DNA of 64,000 nt. It comes from Neobacillus cucumis (GTDB lineage: Bacteria > Bacillota > Bacilli > Bacillales_B > DSM-18226). The stretch covers positions 186,001 to 250,000 of the forward strand of contig NZ_JAEHGC010000005.1 in the NCBI RefSeq assembly GCF_016107705.1, written 5' to 3'. The notes beneath the pieces were generated by a model. The model was not told the origin of the DNA. It did not search any database and was given only the letters and a program-made list of their open reading frames with translations. Both the position numbers and the translations under genes were made by a program. Shown here piece after piece: positions 11,301 through 20,702 of the stretch (within the stretch, counting starts at the first letter, position 1; each line of letters begins with the position of its first letter).

Positions 11301-12640
11301 TTTATCGTGCCGGTACAATCGGAACGGTTGCTGATAAGACAGCATTTGGATATGTAAAAGCATATCAACAGGATAATAATCTCCAAATTCGGGGAGCAGA
11401 GGTAGAAAGATTAGCCTCCGGGTGCACAGGGGTCAAAAGAACAACAGGACAACACCCGGGGGGGATTATTGTTATCCCTGATTATATGGATGTGTATGAT
11501 TTTTCACCGATACAATTTCCAGCGGATGATAAAAATTCTGAATGGAAAACGACCCATTTTGATTTTCACTCTATCCATGATAATGTGTTAAAGCTTGATA
11601 TACTCGGACACGACGATCCAACCGTAATCAGGATGCTGCAAGACCTTAGCGGAATTGACCCAAAAACGATTCCGACTGATGATCCGGAAGTGATGAAGAT
11701 TTTTAGCGGAACCGAATCACTCGGGGTAACCGAACAGCAAATCATGTGTAAAACCGGAACATTAGGTATCCCGGAATTTGGAACAAGATTCGTTCGGCAA
11801 ATGCTTGAAGATACAAAACCGACAACCTTTTCTGAACTTGTTCAAATTTCCGGTCTATCCCACGGAACAGATGTATGGTTGGGAAATGCCCAAGAACTAA
11901 TTCATAATCGAATTTGTACACTTAGTGAAGTTATCGGCTGTCGTGATGATATAATGGTCTATTTAATTTACCAAGGACTTGATCCGTCTTTTGCATTTAA
12001 AATTATGGAATCCGTTCGTAAAGGGAAAGGCTTAAGTGAAGAAATGGAAGCAGAAATGCGCAAAAATGAAGTGCCGGAATGGTACATTGATTCCTGCAAA
12101 AAAATCAAATATATGTTCCCGAAAGCCCATGCTGCTGCATATGTATTAATGGCCGTAAGGATTGCCTTTTTTAAAGTACATCTGCCGCTTCTTTATTACG
12201 CAGCCTACTTCACTGTCCGTGCTGAGGATTTCGATGTGGAAGCAATGGCCCGCGGTTCAGAAGCTATTCGGGCAAGAATTGAGGAAATCAATGCGAAGGG
12301 ACTTGAGGCGTCAAATAAAGAGAAAAACCTTTTGACTGTTCTTGAGTTAGCTTTGGAAATGACGGAAAGAGGATTTTCATTTAAGAAAATTGATTTATAC
12401 AAATCTTCCGCCTCAGAGTTTATTATAGAGGGAGATTCATTAATTCCGCCGTTTAATTCCATCCCTGGTCTAGGAACAAACGTTGCATTAAGTATTGTAA
12501 AGGCAAGGGAAGAAGGCGAATTTTTATCGAAAGAAGACCTGCAGCAGCGCGGAAAAGTATCCAAGACCATTCTTGAATATTTGGACAAACAAGGCTGCCT
12601 TGAATCTCTGCCAGAACAAAACCAGCTCTCGCTTTTCTAG
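8315..12640 (+). CDS. polC: DNA polymerase III alpha subunit, PolC type
   Basis: Main replicative polymerase of low-GC Gram-positives, with built-in 3'-5' proofreading. Domains in order: N-terminal domain, OB fold (about 230-330), PHP domain ([12 protein letters not shown]), DEDD exonuclease starting [10 protein letters not shown] near residue 427 and inserted in the PHP domain, a four-Cys zinc site (CPSC...CPQCG, about 915-945), catalytic [10 protein letters not shown] near 970, and C-terminal helix-hairpin-helix ending in the clamp-binding QLSLF. About 1440 residues, intact. Start choice between ATG 8312 and 8315 is unsure; GGGAGAG is just upstream. A near-perfect TATAAT occurs at 8257 but with a poor -35. 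Confidence 0.98.
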   Translation: MSENALGNKERFLLLLQQLQMQEDAVVAQFPNAQIEKLIVEKKARKWHFQFLLEKILPYNVYIRFTTQLERTFSNIARISYEINVAEQTFSPDLLLEYWNHCIQQIDGIAPPLLKLLNEQIPTINGNKVSVSVRNETEGLALSRKYGGVISKIYQSFGFPVLTIETNVQSLEKNDEYEKFLKAKQKEDQERGLQALVELQRKEAEKEQSNGDIPQGPLTIGLTIKDDQDYRTMIDIVDEERRVTVQGYIFDAETRELRSGRTLLTFKVTDYTSSIMVKMFSRDKEDAALFQLVKKGMWVKVRGSIQNDTFVRDLVMIGNDINEIKPAGRKDTAPEDEKRVELHLHTPMSQMDAVTPVSTLIAQAKKWGHKAIAVTDHAVAQSFPEAFGAGKKNDIKILYGIEANLIDDGVPIAYNDAHRLLAEDTYVVFDVETTGLSAVYDTIIELAAVKIHDGEIIDRFESFANPHHRLSATTINLTGITDDMVENAPEVAEVIRNFHDWVGDAVLVAHNASFDMGFLNVGYKNIGQEKAKNPVIDTLELGRFLYPELKNHRLNTLAKKFDIELTQHHRAIYDAEATGYLLLKMLKDSLEKGIEYHDQFNDNMGKGNAYQRARPYHCTLLAQTEVGLKNLFKLVSIAHIEYYYRVPRIPRSVLQKYREGILVGSACNKGEVFEGMMQKSPEEVEAFAQFYDYLEVMPKPVYAPMIEMELIRDEKALEEIIGNIVKLGDKLGIPVVATGNVHYLNENDKIYRKILINSQGGANPLNRHQLPDVHFRTTNEMLDAFSFLGAEKAKEIVVTNTNKIADMIEVIKPIKDDLYTPKIEGADEEMREMSYAMARKIYGDTLPEIVEARLEKELKSIIGHGFAVIYLISHKLVKKSLDDGYLVGSRGSVGSSLVATMTEITEVNPLPPHYICPSCKHSEFFNDGSVGSGFDLPDKDCPQCGGKYRKDGHDIPFETFLGFKGDKVPDIDLNFSGEYQPRAHNYTKVLFGEEYVYRAGTIGTVADKTAFGYVKAYQQDNNLQIRGAEVERLASGCTGVKRTTGQHPGGIIVIPDYMDVYDFSPIQFPADDKNSEWKTTHFDFHSIHDNVLKLDILGHDDPTVIRMLQDLSGIDPKTIPTDDPEVMKIFSGTESLGVTEQQIMCKTGTLGIPEFGTRFVRQMLEDTKPTTFSELVQISGLSHGTDVWLGNAQELIHNRICTLSEVIGCRDDIMVYLIYQGLDPSFAFKIMESVRKGKGLSEEMEAEMRKNEVPEWYIDSCKKIKYMFPKAHAAAYVLMAVRIAFFKVHLPLLYYAAYFTVRAEDFDVEAMARGSEAIRARIEEINAKGLEASNKEKNLLTVLELALEMTERGFSFKKIDLYKSSASEFIIEGDSLIPPFNSIPGLGTNVALSIVKAREEGEFLSKEDLQQRGKVSKTILEYLDKQGCLESLPEQNQLSLF

Positions 12641-12666
12641 CTGTCTAGCTCCAACGCCTTTCGTGT
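12638..12666 (+). repeat. Remnant of cruciform intergenic repeat (left end)
   Basis: Right after the polC stop: TGTCTAGCTCCAACGCCTTT, which matches the left end of the repeats at 22909 and 25374 (CCAGCTCCAGCGCCT). The rest of the element is missing. Confidence 0.35.
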
Positions 12667-12730
12667 TTGCATATATAACTTGACTATGGTATAGTTTTAT
12701 TGGAAATACTAAGAAATACTCTCGAATGCA

Positions 12731-12758
12731 AGGAGTGGGGAAACCCACTCTTTCTTGT
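12731..12758 (+). terminator. Terminator after polC
   Basis: GAGTGGG-GAAA-CCCACTC hairpin followed by TTTCTTGTTT. Confidence 0.75.
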
Positions 12759-12774
12759 TTGTAAATAGGGTAAA

Positions 12775-12805
12775 TTGATAAAACTTTCCGTGAACTACAT
12801 ATAAT
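12775..12805 (+). promoter_or_regulatory. Probable promoter of the rimP-nusA-infB operon
   Basis: Consensus -10 TATAAT at 12800-12805 with TTGATA at 12775-12780; the 19-nt spacer is long. Confidence 0.45.
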
Positions 12806-12839
12806 ATGGGTGAAAAAAGTCGGTAAAAGGAGGTTAAGC

Positions 12840-13310
12840 ATGAGCAAAGTAACTGAAGTAGTAGAAAAGCTGGCAGAACCAATCCTTGAAGAACTTGGTT
12901 TGGAGTTAGTCGAGATTGAGTATGTAAAAGAAGGAAAAAGCTGGTTTCTCCGCATATATATTGATAAAGAACTCGGCGTCGATATTGAAGACTGTGGAGT
13001 AGTGAGTGAACGTCTTAGTGAAAAACTCGATGAATTGGATCCGATTCCCCATAATTATTTCCTTGAAGTATCATCACCCGGTGCTGAACGTCCTTTGAAA
13101 AAAAATAAGGACTTTGAAAAAGCAATTGGAAAAAATGTATTCATAAAAACATATGAACCTATTGATGGTGAAAAAAGCTTTGAGGGTCTATTACAAGCGT
13201 TTGATGGGCAGACCGTCATCATAGAGGTAAAAATAAAAACTCGCAAAAAAAACATTGAAATTCCTTATGAAAAGATTGCAAATGCACGACTGGCTGTTTC
13301 TTTTTCATAA
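12840..13310 (+). CDS. rimP: Ribosome maturation factor RimP
   Basis: Assists maturation of the 30S subunit. 156 residues: N-terminal alpha-beta domain with the motif [20 protein letters not shown], a central [13 protein letters not shown] block (here [13 protein letters not shown]) and a C-terminal SH3-like barrel. The start is ATG 12840 behind AAAGGAGG; an upstream GTG at 12810 lies before that box. First gene of the nusA-infB operon, as in most bacteria. Confidence 0.96.
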   Translation: MSKVTEVVEKLAEPILEELGLELVEIEYVKEGKSWFLRIYIDKELGVDIEDCGVVSERLSEKLDELDPIPHNYFLEVSSPGAERPLKKNKDFEKAIGKNVFIKTYEPIDGEKSFEGLLQAFDGQTVIIEVKIKTRKKNIEIPYEKIANARLAVSFS

Positions 13311-13348
13311 TTGAGAAATTTAAATAAAGGTTAGGGGGATACAAGAAA

Positions 13349-14473
13349 ATGAGCAGCGAACTATTAGATGCTCTTACCATACTGGAAAGAGAAAAAGGAA
13401 TTTCCAGAGATGTTTTAATTGAAGCGATTGAAGCGGCACTTATTTCAGCTTATCGCCGTAATTTTAATCAGGCACAAAATGTGAGAATTGATTTGAATTT
13501 ACAAACAGGATCAATGAGAGTTTTTGCCAGAAAAGAGGTAGTGGATCAAGTATTTGACCCGCGCCTTGAAATTTCAATTGAAGATGCACGAAGAATTAAT
13601 CCAAATTACCAAGTAGAAGATGTAGTTGAAATGGAAGTAACACCTAAAGATTTCGGAAGAATTGCAGCTCAGACAGCAAAGCAAGTAGTGACACAGCGTG
13701 TTAGAGAAGCGGAAAGAGGCATTATTTACTCAGAATTTATTGACCGTGAAGAAGATATCATGACAGGTATCGTTCAAAGACTGGATTCTAAGTTTATCTA
13801 TGTAAGCCTTGGAAAAATTGAAGCATTGCTTCCGGTCAACGAACAAATGCCAAATGAACGCTATAAACCACATGATCGTATCAAGGTATTTATTACAAAG
13901 GTTGAAAAAACAACAAAAGGGCCGCAAATCTTTGTATCTCGTACACATCCGGGATTGCTCAAGCGCCTGTTTGAAATCGAAGTACCTGAGATCTACGATG
14001 GAACGGTTGAAATTAAATCCGTTGCCCGCGAGGCAGGAGATCGTTCCAAAATTTCCGTTCATTCCGATAATGCTGAGGTTGATCCGGTGGGTTCTTGTGT
14101 CGGACCAAAAGGAACACGTGTTCAAGCAGTTGTGAATGAGTTAAAAGGTGAAAAAATTGATATTGTGAAATGGTCAGATGATCCTGTTGTCTTTGTTGCA
14201 AATTCCTTAAGTCCTTCTAAAGTTTTGGATGTAATGGTAAATGAAGCGGATAAAGCAACAACAGTAGTTGTTCCAGATTATCAACTTTCCCTTGCAATTG
14301 GTAAACGCGGTCAAAATGCAAGACTGGCAGCAAAGTTAACGGGATGGAAAATTGATATTAAATCAGAAACCGAAGCACGTGATTTAGGGATTTATCCACG
14401 TGAAGAAACAATCAGACTTTTTGATGATCAAGTCGAAGACGAACATTTCGAATTCGAAGATGAATTAGATTAA
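13349..14473 (+). CDS. nusA: Transcription termination/antitermination factor NusA
   Basis: Binds RNA polymerase and nascent RNA to modulate pausing and intrinsic termination. 374 residues: N-terminal RNAP-binding domain (1-130), S1 domain (about 135-200, starting IMTGIVQRLDSKFIYVSLG), KH1 and KH2 (GSCVGPKGTRVQ and LAIGKRGQNARLAAKLTGW). The C-terminal acidic repeats of Gram-negative NusA are absent, as is usual for Bacillus; it ends in a short acidic tail. Confidence 0.98.
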   Translation: MSSELLDALTILEREKGISRDVLIEAIEAALISAYRRNFNQAQNVRIDLNLQTGSMRVFARKEVVDQVFDPRLEISIEDARRINPNYQVEDVVEMEVTPKDFGRIAAQTAKQVVTQRVREAERGIIYSEFIDREEDIMTGIVQRLDSKFIYVSLGKIEALLPVNEQMPNERYKPHDRIKVFITKVEKTTKGPQIFVSRTHPGLLKRLFEIEVPEIYDGTVEIKSVAREAGDRSKISVHSDNAEVDPVGSCVGPKGTRVQAVVNELKGEKIDIVKWSDDPVVFVANSLSPSKVLDVMVNEADKATTVVVPDYQLSLAIGKRGQNARLAAKLTGWKIDIKSETEARDLGIYPREETIRLFDDQVEDEHFEFEDELD

Positions 14474-14492
14474 TTGGTGGAGGTGAATGATC

Positions 14493-14777
14493 GTGAACAC
14501 GCGTAAAAAAGTTCCAATGCGTAAATGTGTGGCAACTGGTGAAATGAAGCCCAAAAAAGAACTCGTTCGCATCGTTCGCTCAAAGGAAGGAGATGTCTCC
14601 ATCGACCTGACCGGGAAAAAATCAGGCAGGGGTGCATACCTTTCAAAGGACAAGGAAGCTGTCCTTCAAGCCAAGAAGAAAAACATCTTATCTAACCACC
14701 TACAGGTTTCTATAGAAGAATCATTGTATGAAGAACTACTAGAGCTGATAGAGAAGGAGAACAGACTATCCAAATGA
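14493..14777 (+). CDS. rnpM: RNase P modulator RnpM (YlxR family)
   Basis: Small basic RNA-binding protein; the YlxR family in B. subtilis binds the RNase P RNA and restrains its activity. 94 residues with the family signature [20 protein letters not shown] and GRGAYLS. GTG 14493 is preferred because GGAGGTG is 9 nt upstream; ATG 14487 is too close to the box. Its end overlaps rplGA by 4 nt (ATGA). Confidence 0.93.
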   Translation: MNTRKKVPMRKCVATGEMKPKKELVRIVRSKEGDVSIDLTGKKSGRGAYLSKDKEAVLQAKKKNILSNHLQVSIEESLYEELLELIEKENRLSK

Positions 14778-15076
14778 ACCAGCAACAATGGATGTCATTA
14801 CTTGGCTTAGCCAATCGAGCACGTAAGATCACATCGGGTGAGGAGCTTACCGTCAAACAGATTCAGAGCGGAGGCGCAAAGCTCATTTTATTATCAGCAG
14901 ATGCATCTGGAAATACAACCAAAAAAATTTCAGACAAGTGTAAATCGTATGAAGTTCCATTGAAAATAGTGGAAAATCGTCATCTTCTTGGTCATGCAAT
15001 TGGCAAAGAAGCCCGCGTAGTTGTAGCTGTTTTGGATGATGGATTTGCTAAAAAACTGGTAACGTTGCTCGATTAA
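14774..15076 (+). CDS. rplGA: L7Ae-family K-turn RNA-binding protein YlxQ
   Basis: 100-residue member of the L7Ae/L30e/S12e family that binds kink-turn RNA in Bacillus. Visible family features are [16 protein letters not shown] and [18 protein letters not shown]. Translationally coupled to rnpM by an ATGA overlap and followed after 19 nt by infB, the standard position. Confidence 0.92.
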   Translation: MNQQQWMSLLGLANRARKITSGEELTVKQIQSGGAKLILLSADASGNTTKKISDKCKSYEVPLKIVENRHLLGHAIGKEARVVVAVLDDGFAKKLVTLLD

Positions 15077-15095
15077 TTTTAGCGGGGGTGAAAAA

Positions 15096-17363
15096 ATGAG
15101 TAAAATACGTGTTTATGAATATGCAAAGAAACATAATGTTTCAAGTAAAGATGTAATTACAAAATTAAAAGAAATGAATATAGAGGTTTCTAACCATATG
15201 GCAACAATTGAAGATGCAGATATAGTAAAACTAGACGTAACTTTTAATAAAAGCACAAGCAATACACAACAGAAACAAACAAAACCGCAACAGCAAAATC
15301 GTTCAAATCAAAGACCACAGCAGGGAGCGAAGCCACAGGTGCAGAGTAAAACAAGTCCAAAGGCTTTTGAAGATGATGACTCAAAAAACGCTGCTCCTAG
15401 CAAGGTAAAAGTCGTTTCTCCTCCAAAAACGGTTGAAGGTAAAAAGCAAAACCAAGAATTCCAATCAAAGGAAAACAAAGTTTTCAATTCAGGAAAAGGG
15501 AATAAAAAAACTTTTAATAATCATCAAAATCGCAATAATAATAACAATCGTAAAAAGAACCATACACCTGTTCAACAAGCACAGCCACAAAAGAAGAAAG
15601 AAAAAGAGCTACCGGCTAAAATTACCTTTAGCGAATCTTTGACTGTTGGAGAGCTAGCTAAAAAAATATATCGTGAGCCTTCTGAAATCATCAAGAAACT
15701 CTTTTTACTAGGCGTAATGGCGACAATCAACCAAGTATTAGATAAAGATGCCATTGAATTGATTGCAAGTGAATATGGGGTTGAGGTTGAAGAAGAAATC
15801 AAAATAGACACAACTGACTTAGAGGTCTATTTTACAGAGGATTCAGCTGATGAACTTATGGAAAGACCGGCAGTTGTTACCATCATGGGACACGTTGACC
15901 ATGGGAAAACAACTTTACTCGACTCTATCCGGAATACAAAAGTAACCGAGGGAGAAGCAGGTGGAATCACTCAGCATATCGGTGCTTATCAAGTAGTAGA
16001 AAACGGTAAGAAAATTACCTTCTTAGATACACCGGGACACGCCGCTTTTACAACGATGCGTGCACGTGGTGCAAAAATTACCGATATTACCATCCTTGTT
16101 GTTGCAGCAGATGACGGTGTAATGCCGCAAACTGTTGAGGCTATTAACCATGCAAAGGCTGCTGAGGTTCCAATTATTGTAGCTGTTAATAAAATGGATA
16201 AGGAAGCAGCAAATGCCGATCGAGTAATGCAAGAATTAACAGAGCATGGATTGGTTTCAGAAGCATGGGGTGGGGATACTATCTTTGTACCACTTTCTGC
16301 AAAAACAGGTGATGGAATCGATAATTTATTAGAAATGATTCTCCTGGTTAGCGAAGTGGAAGAATACAAAGCAAATCCAAATCGTAAGGCTTTAGGTACT
16401 GTCATCGAAGCTCAATTGGATAAAGGACGCGGATCGGTTGCAACCTTACTGATTCAAAACGGCTCATTAAAAATCGGGGATCCGATTGTTGTAGGAAACA
16501 CTTTTGGCCGTGTTCGTGCCATGGTAAATGATAAAGGACGACGTGTTAAAGAGGCTGGTCCATCAACACCGGTTGAAATTACAGGGCTAAACGATGTTCC
16601 ACAAGCTGGAGATCGATTTGTTGTTTTTGACGATGAAAAAACAGCGCGTCAGGTTGGGGAAGCACGTGCACAGCAGGCGCTTGCCGCACATCGTGGAGAA
16701 AAATCCCGTGTTAGTTTAGAAAATTTATTTGAACAATTAAAACAGGGTGAAATGAAGGACTTGAATGTCATTATCAAAGCCGACGTTCAGGGATCAGCTG
16801 AAGCTGTTGCTGCCTCACTCATGAAAATCGATGTAGAAGGCGTCAATATCAAAATCATTCACAGCGGTGCCGGAGCGATTAACGAGTCTGATATTACGCT
16901 CGCTGCTGCTTCTAACGCGATTGTGATTGGTTTCAATGTTCGTCCAGATGCAAATGCTAAGCGTGCTGCTGAAGCAGAAGATGTTGATGTACGCCTTCAC
17001 CGTATTATTTATAAAGTAATTGAAGAAATCGAAGCAGCCATGAAGGGAATGCTTGATCCAGAATTCGAAGAAAAGATTATTGGTCAAGCTGAGGTTCGCC
17101 AAACCTTCAAGGTTTCCAAAGTGGGAACGATTGCTGGTTCATATGTAACGGATGGTAAAATCACTCGCGACAGCGGCATTCGCTTAATTCGAAACGGCGT
17201 AGTCATCTTTGAAGGGCAAATTGATGCCTTAAAACGCTTTAAAGATGATGCAAAAGAAGTTGCACAAGGGTATGAATGTGGTATTACCATTAAAAACTTT
17301 AATGATGTTAAAGAGGGAGATATCATTGAAGCCTATGTAATGGAAGAAGTAGAACGGAAATGA
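15096..17363 (+). CDS. infB: Translation initiation factor IF-2
   Basis: GTPase that brings fMet-tRNA to the 30S start site and promotes subunit joining. 755 residues: IF2 N-terminal domain ([20 protein letters not shown]), a low-complexity linker rich in Gln, Asn and Lys (about 55-175) that varies between species, a second IF2_N domain (about 180-230), the GTPase with G1 [11 protein letters not shown] (about 264-274), G3 DTPGH and G4 NKMD, then the C1/C2 domains. It overlaps ylxP by 4 nt. Confidence 0.98.
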   Translation: MSKIRVYEYAKKHNVSSKDVITKLKEMNIEVSNHMATIEDADIVKLDVTFNKSTSNTQQKQTKPQQQNRSNQRPQQGAKPQVQSKTSPKAFEDDDSKNAAPSKVKVVSPPKTVEGKKQNQEFQSKENKVFNSGKGNKKTFNNHQNRNNNNNRKKNHTPVQQAQPQKKKEKELPAKITFSESLTVGELAKKIYREPSEIIKKLFLLGVMATINQVLDKDAIELIASEYGVEVEEEIKIDTTDLEVYFTEDSADELMERPAVVTIMGHVDHGKTTLLDSIRNTKVTEGEAGGITQHIGAYQVVENGKKITFLDTPGHAAFTTMRARGAKITDITILVVAADDGVMPQTVEAINHAKAAEVPIIVAVNKMDKEAANADRVMQELTEHGLVSEAWGGDTIFVPLSAKTGDGIDNLLEMILLVSEVEEYKANPNRKALGTVIEAQLDKGRGSVATLLIQNGSLKIGDPIVVGNTFGRVRAMVNDKGRRVKEAGPSTPVEITGLNDVPQAGDRFVVFDDEKTARQVGEARAQQALAAHRGEKSRVSLENLFEQLKQGEMKDLNVIIKADVQGSAEAVAASLMKIDVEGVNIKIIHSGAGAINESDITLAAASNAIVIGFNVRPDANAKRAAEAEDVDVRLHRIIYKVIEEIEAAMKGMLDPEFEEKIIGQAEVRQTFKVSKVGTIAGSYVTDGKITRDSGIRLIRNGVVIFEGQIDALKRFKDDAKEVAQGYECGITIKNFNDVKEGDIIEAYVMEEVERK

Positions 17364-17641
17364 TCATCGGCTCGGCCGTATGTGAATGCATCATCTACGA
17401 TGCCCATTCATTAAAGGATAAACGTTCCGTTCTGCAACGAATCCTAACTCGGTTAAGGCAAAAATTTAATGTTTCTGTTTCAGAGGTAGATTTCCAGGAT
17501 GTATGGCAAAGAACAAAAATTGCCATTGTTGTGGTTACCCAGGCAAAGGTTTCAACGGAACAGGAGCTGCAGAATGCCTTACGATTGATTGATTCGTTCC
17601 CAGAGATTGAGAGAACGATCACCGAGATTGAATGGCTTTAG
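17360..17641 (+). CDS. ylxP: DUF503 protein YlxP
   Basis: 93-residue DUF503 protein of unknown biochemical role. The family block [20 protein letters not shown] and [20 protein letters not shown] are clear. It lies between infB and rbfA in nearly all Firmicutes, which suggests a role linked to ribosome maturation. Start ATG overlaps the infB stop. Confidence 0.9.
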   Translation: MIIGSAVCECIIYDAHSLKDKRSVLQRILTRLRQKFNVSVSEVDFQDVWQRTKIAIVVVTQAKVSTEQELQNALRLIDSFPEIERTITEIEWL

Positions 17642-17658
17642 ATTAAGAGGTGAATGTG

Positions 17659-18030
17659 ATGAGCCACAGAGCAAATCGTGTGGGAGAACAAATGAAGAAA
17701 GAACTGAGTGACATCATCGGACGTAAAATTAAAGATCCACGGATTGGTTTTGTGACGGTAACAGATGTCCAGGTTACTGGAGATCTCCAACAAGCAAAGG
17801 TATATATATCCGTATTAGGCGATGATGAACAAAAGGAGAATACATTAAAGGGTCTGGCAAAAGCGAAAGGATTTATTCGTACAGAAATCGGCCATCGTAT
17901 TCGACTGCGCAAAACACCAGAAATCATCTTTGAATTCGATGAATCCATTGATTACGGAAATCGAATTGAAAACCTTCTTCATCAATTACACCATGAAGAT
18001 AAACCACTTCAAAAAAATGATGAAGAGTAG
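17659..18030 (+). CDS. rbfA: Ribosome-binding factor A
   Basis: 30S maturation factor, KH-like fold, needed for 16S 5'-end processing and cold growth in the family. 123 residues beginning [19 protein letters not shown] and containing [21 protein letters not shown] 17659 is chosen over GTG 17650, which is inside the AGAGGTG box. A terminator-like hairpin follows at once. Confidence 0.95.
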   Translation: MSHRANRVGEQMKKELSDIIGRKIKDPRIGFVTVTDVQVTGDLQQAKVYISVLGDDEQKENTLKGLAKAKGFIRTEIGHRIRLRKTPEIIFEFDESIDYGNRIENLLHQLHHEDKPLQKNDEE

Positions 18031-18036
18031 ATATCG

Positions 18037-18067
18037 ATGGATAGACATTTGTCTATCCATTTTTTTG
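18037..18067 (+). terminator. Terminator/attenuator between rbfA and truB
   Basis: ATGGATAGAC/GTCTATCCAT (10 bp) with a 4-nt loop and seven T residues. The truB ribosome binding site begins only a few bases later. Confidence 0.85.
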
Positions 18068-18083
18068 ATAAGGAGTGAATTAG

Positions 18084-19004
18084 TTGGAAGGTATTTTACC
18101 ATTATTTAAACCAGCCGGAATGACGTCACATGATTGTGTCTTTAAATTAAGGAAGATATTAAAGACAAAAAAAGTTGGACATACAGGTACACTTGATCCC
18201 GATGTAACCGGAGTTCTTCCAATTTGTATTGGAAAGGCAACGAAGGTGGCAGAGTACATAACAGATGCCGGCAAAGCGTACGAGGGAGAAGTCACAATCG
18301 GGTATTCAACGACAACAGAGGATGCATCTGGTGAAGTAGTTGAAGAGAAACATGTTAACCGTTCCATTCCAAGAGAGGAAATTCTTCAAGTCCTACAATC
18401 CCTGTCTGGTGAAATTGAGCAGACTCCGCCAATGTTTTCAGCGGTAAAGGTCAATGGTGTCCGCCTTTATGAATATGCGAGAAAAGGGATTGAAGTAGAA
18501 CGGCCAACCCGGAAGGTTTTCATCAAATCCATTGAACTGCTCGATGATAGAGAAGAATTTTCGGGTGACAAGATATCCTTTCGATTTCGTGTCAGTTGCA
18601 GCAAAGGAACCTATATCCGAACCCTAGCTGTAACAATTGGTGAAAAACTTGGCTATCCAGCCCATATGTCAAAGTTAACAAGAATTCAATCAGCAACCTA
18701 TACGTTAGAAGATTGTTTAACATTTGATGAAATAGGAAACTTAATGGAAACAGGAATGATCAAAGAAGTATTAAGGCCTCTGGAATCAGCACTTTCCCAT
18801 TTGCCGAAATACGTAATTAATGATACAGTAGCAGAGAAAGTAAAGAATGGTGCGATTTTACCGATTCCAGAACATCTAAAAAATAGTAACGGACCTATAG
18901 TCACTGAAACTGGGGAAGGACAGGTACTCGCTATCTATGCAGAGCATCCAGGCAAGCCCGGACTTATGAAACCAGTTAAAGTGTTAAGAAATGATCACGA
19001 TTAA
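18084..19004 (+). CDS. truB: tRNA pseudouridine(55) synthase TruB
   Basis: Makes pseudouridine 55 in the T-loop of tRNAs. 306 residues; catalytic motif GHTGTLDPDVTGVLP (Asp near residue 38), KxYEG-like GKAYEGEVTIG, and the RFRVSCSKGTYIRTLA block. C-terminal PUA-like region. TTG start behind AAGGAG. It sits after a terminator and probably depends on read-through or on a promoter within rbfA. Confidence 0.96.
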   Translation: MEGILPLFKPAGMTSHDCVFKLRKILKTKKVGHTGTLDPDVTGVLPICIGKATKVAEYITDAGKAYEGEVTIGYSTTTEDASGEVVEEKHVNRSIPREEILQVLQSLSGEIEQTPPMFSAVKVNGVRLYEYARKGIEVERPTRKVFIKSIELLDDREEFSGDKISFRFRVSCSKGTYIRTLAVTIGEKLGYPAHMSKLTRIQSATYTLEDCLTFDEIGNLMETGMIKEVLRPLESALSHLPKYVINDTVAEKVKNGAILPIPEHLKNSNGPIVTETGEGQVLAIYAEHPGKPGLMKPVKVLRNDHD

Positions 19005-19036
19005 TCAGGGTACGGTATAGAAAGAGTGAGTTTCAA

Positions 19037-20023
19037 TTGGAAGTAAAGAAGCTTAATTTTCCTAATTTTACAGACAATAGTGAATTACCGCCATTATCAA
19101 TGGCTCTAGGATATTTTGACGGAGTTCATCTTGGCCATCAACAAGTTATTTTAGAAGCAAAGAGACAGGCGAAGGAGCTTGGTTTGAAGAGCGCCGTCAT
19201 GACTTTTGATCCACATCCATCCGTGGTGTTGGGGAAATCTGAGCAGCATGTCCGCTATATTACGCCATTATCAGAAAAAATTCACATCCTCGAAAACATG
19301 GGGATTGATTATGTATTTATTATTCATTTTACTACAGAATTTGCAAACCTTCTCCCGCAAGAATTTATCGATCAATATGTAATAAACTTAAATGTTAAAC
19401 ATGTCGTGGCGGGTTTTGACTTCACATATGGAAGAATGGGAAAAGGGACAATGGAAACCATCCCTTTCCATTCAAGAGGACAATTCACTTTTTCAGTCAT
19501 TCCAAAGCTTACCAAAAAGGAAGAAAAGGTGAGTTCGACCCGTATAAGGAAATTATTAAAAGAAGGGAAAACAGCTGAGCTTTCTGATTTATTAGGAAGA
19601 AACTATACAACTGCGGGAACCGTTATTCATGGTGATAAACGCGGAAGGACAATTGGATTTCCAACCGCGAACGTAGATGTTGGGGAGGAATATCTTTTAC
19701 CTCCGCTTGGTGTTTATTCGGTGAGGATGAAGATAGATGGAAAGTGGTACAACGGGGTATGTAATCTAGGGATTAAACCTACTTTCAATAATGATGCGAA
19801 AAAGCCATCAGTTGAGGTTCATCTATTCGAATTTAATCAAATGATTTATGGTAAAGAGGTAAAGGTTGAATGGCATCAATATATTCGCAAAGAACAAAAG
19901 TTTTCGGGTATTGAAGAATTGGTAGCGCAAATTGGAAGAGATAAACAAACGGCGCTGAATTATTTTAAAAAATTCGACAAAGTCCCCGAAGATTGTAGTG
20001 AATCAACCACTTTCTTACATTAA
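19037..20023 (+). CDS. ribF: Bifunctional riboflavin kinase/FAD synthetase
   Basis: Converts riboflavin to FMN and FMN to FAD. The 328 residues contain an N-terminal FMN adenylyltransferase domain (GYFDGVHLGHQ, TFDPHPSVV, SSTRIRKLL) and a C-terminal riboflavin kinase domain (GRTIGFPTANV, GVCNLGIKPTF). TTG start 19037 with AGAGTGAG upstream. It is called ribC in B. subtilis. No FMN riboswitch is seen upstream; it is transcribed with truB. Confidence 0.95.
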   Translation: MEVKKLNFPNFTDNSELPPLSMALGYFDGVHLGHQQVILEAKRQAKELGLKSAVMTFDPHPSVVLGKSEQHVRYITPLSEKIHILENMGIDYVFIIHFTTEFANLLPQEFIDQYVINLNVKHVVAGFDFTYGRMGKGTMETIPFHSRGQFTFSVIPKLTKKEEKVSSTRIRKLLKEGKTAELSDLLGRNYTTAGTVIHGDKRGRTIGFPTANVDVGEEYLLPPLGVYSVRMKIDGKWYNGVCNLGIKPTFNNDAKKPSVEVHLFEFNQMIYGKEVKVEWHQYIRKEQKFSGIEELVAQIGRDKQTALNYFKKFDKVPEDCSESTTFLH

Positions 20024-20037
20024 AATCAAGGTTTCAC

Positions 20038-20066
20038 TTGCATTTTAGACTGAAACATTGTATTCT
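20038..20066 (+). promoter_or_regulatory. Sigma-A promoter for rpsO
   Basis: TTGCAT, 17-nt spacer, TATTCT; the -35 overlaps the 3' flank of ribF. Confidence 0.6.
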
Positions 20067-20071
20067 TATTA

Positions 20072-20157
20072 ACGTATTAAAAAACCTTTGCTTGGCAAGT
20101 CGAGTCACCGACGCTTGCTCAGTAACAGGGGATTCATATTTTAGGAGGTGAATTAGG
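20072..20157 (+). promoter_or_regulatory. rpsO leader, candidate S15 autoregulatory element
   Basis: A structured leader with CTTGGCAAG and the segment CGAGTCACCGACGCTTGCTC just before the AGGAGG box. Bacillaceae rpsO leaders are known to form an S15-binding multi-helix junction; the position and length fit, but I cannot verify the fold. Confidence 0.5.
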
Positions 20158-20427
20158 ATGGCAATCACTCAAGAGCGTAAAAATGAAATTATCGCTGAGT
20201 ATAAAACTCATGAAAACGATACTGGATCTGCAGAGGTTCAAATCGCTGTCCTTACTGAATCAATCAACAATTTGAATGAGCACTTACGTACTCACAAAAA
20301 AGATCACCACTCACGTCGTGGTTTGTTGAAAATGGTTGGTAAGCGTCGTAATCTTTTATCTTACCTACGTAACAAAGATGTTCAACGTTACCGTGTGCTA
20401 ATCAATAAGCTTGGTCTTCGTCGATAA
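20158..20427 (+). CDS. rpsO: 30S ribosomal protein S15
   Basis: Primary 16S binder in the central domain, also forming bridge B4. 89 residues, exact family length, with the signature [23 protein letters not shown] behind AGGAGGTG. Own promoter, leader and terminator; pnp follows, the order seen throughout bacteria. Confidence 0.98.
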   Translation: MAITQERKNEIIAEYKTHENDTGSAEVQIAVLTESINNLNEHLRTHKKDHHSRRGLLKMVGKRRNLLSYLRNKDVQRYRVLINKLGLRR

Positions 20428-20435
20428 TCAACAGA

Positions 20436-20460
20436 AGCGGGATTTTTCCCGCTTTTTTGT
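20436..20460 (+). terminator. Terminator after rpsO
   Basis: AGCGGGA/TCCCGCT hairpin with a run of six T residues. Confidence 0.88.
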
Positions 20461-20702
20461 TAGCTTTTTAAAAAGAAAAACGGAAACATCTTAACCAGTC
20501 CTGATAAGCTCTAGAATTGTACAAAAATAAAGAATCCTCTATACATATTTAAAATCGCGAAATTATGTGCATACTATTCTTATATTTGAAATTCCTAACA
20601 TAAGCTTTTTACGGCTTTTTATATATGGAAAATGATGATTATAGCGAAAATATTTTTCGAATCATCCTCTGAAATGATTTTTGACCTGAGAGGGGTAACA
20701 AT

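Noticed and set aside
19005..19036. FMN riboswitch controlling ribF
   Set aside because: Only 32 nt separate truB and ribF and no RFN-like sequence is present.
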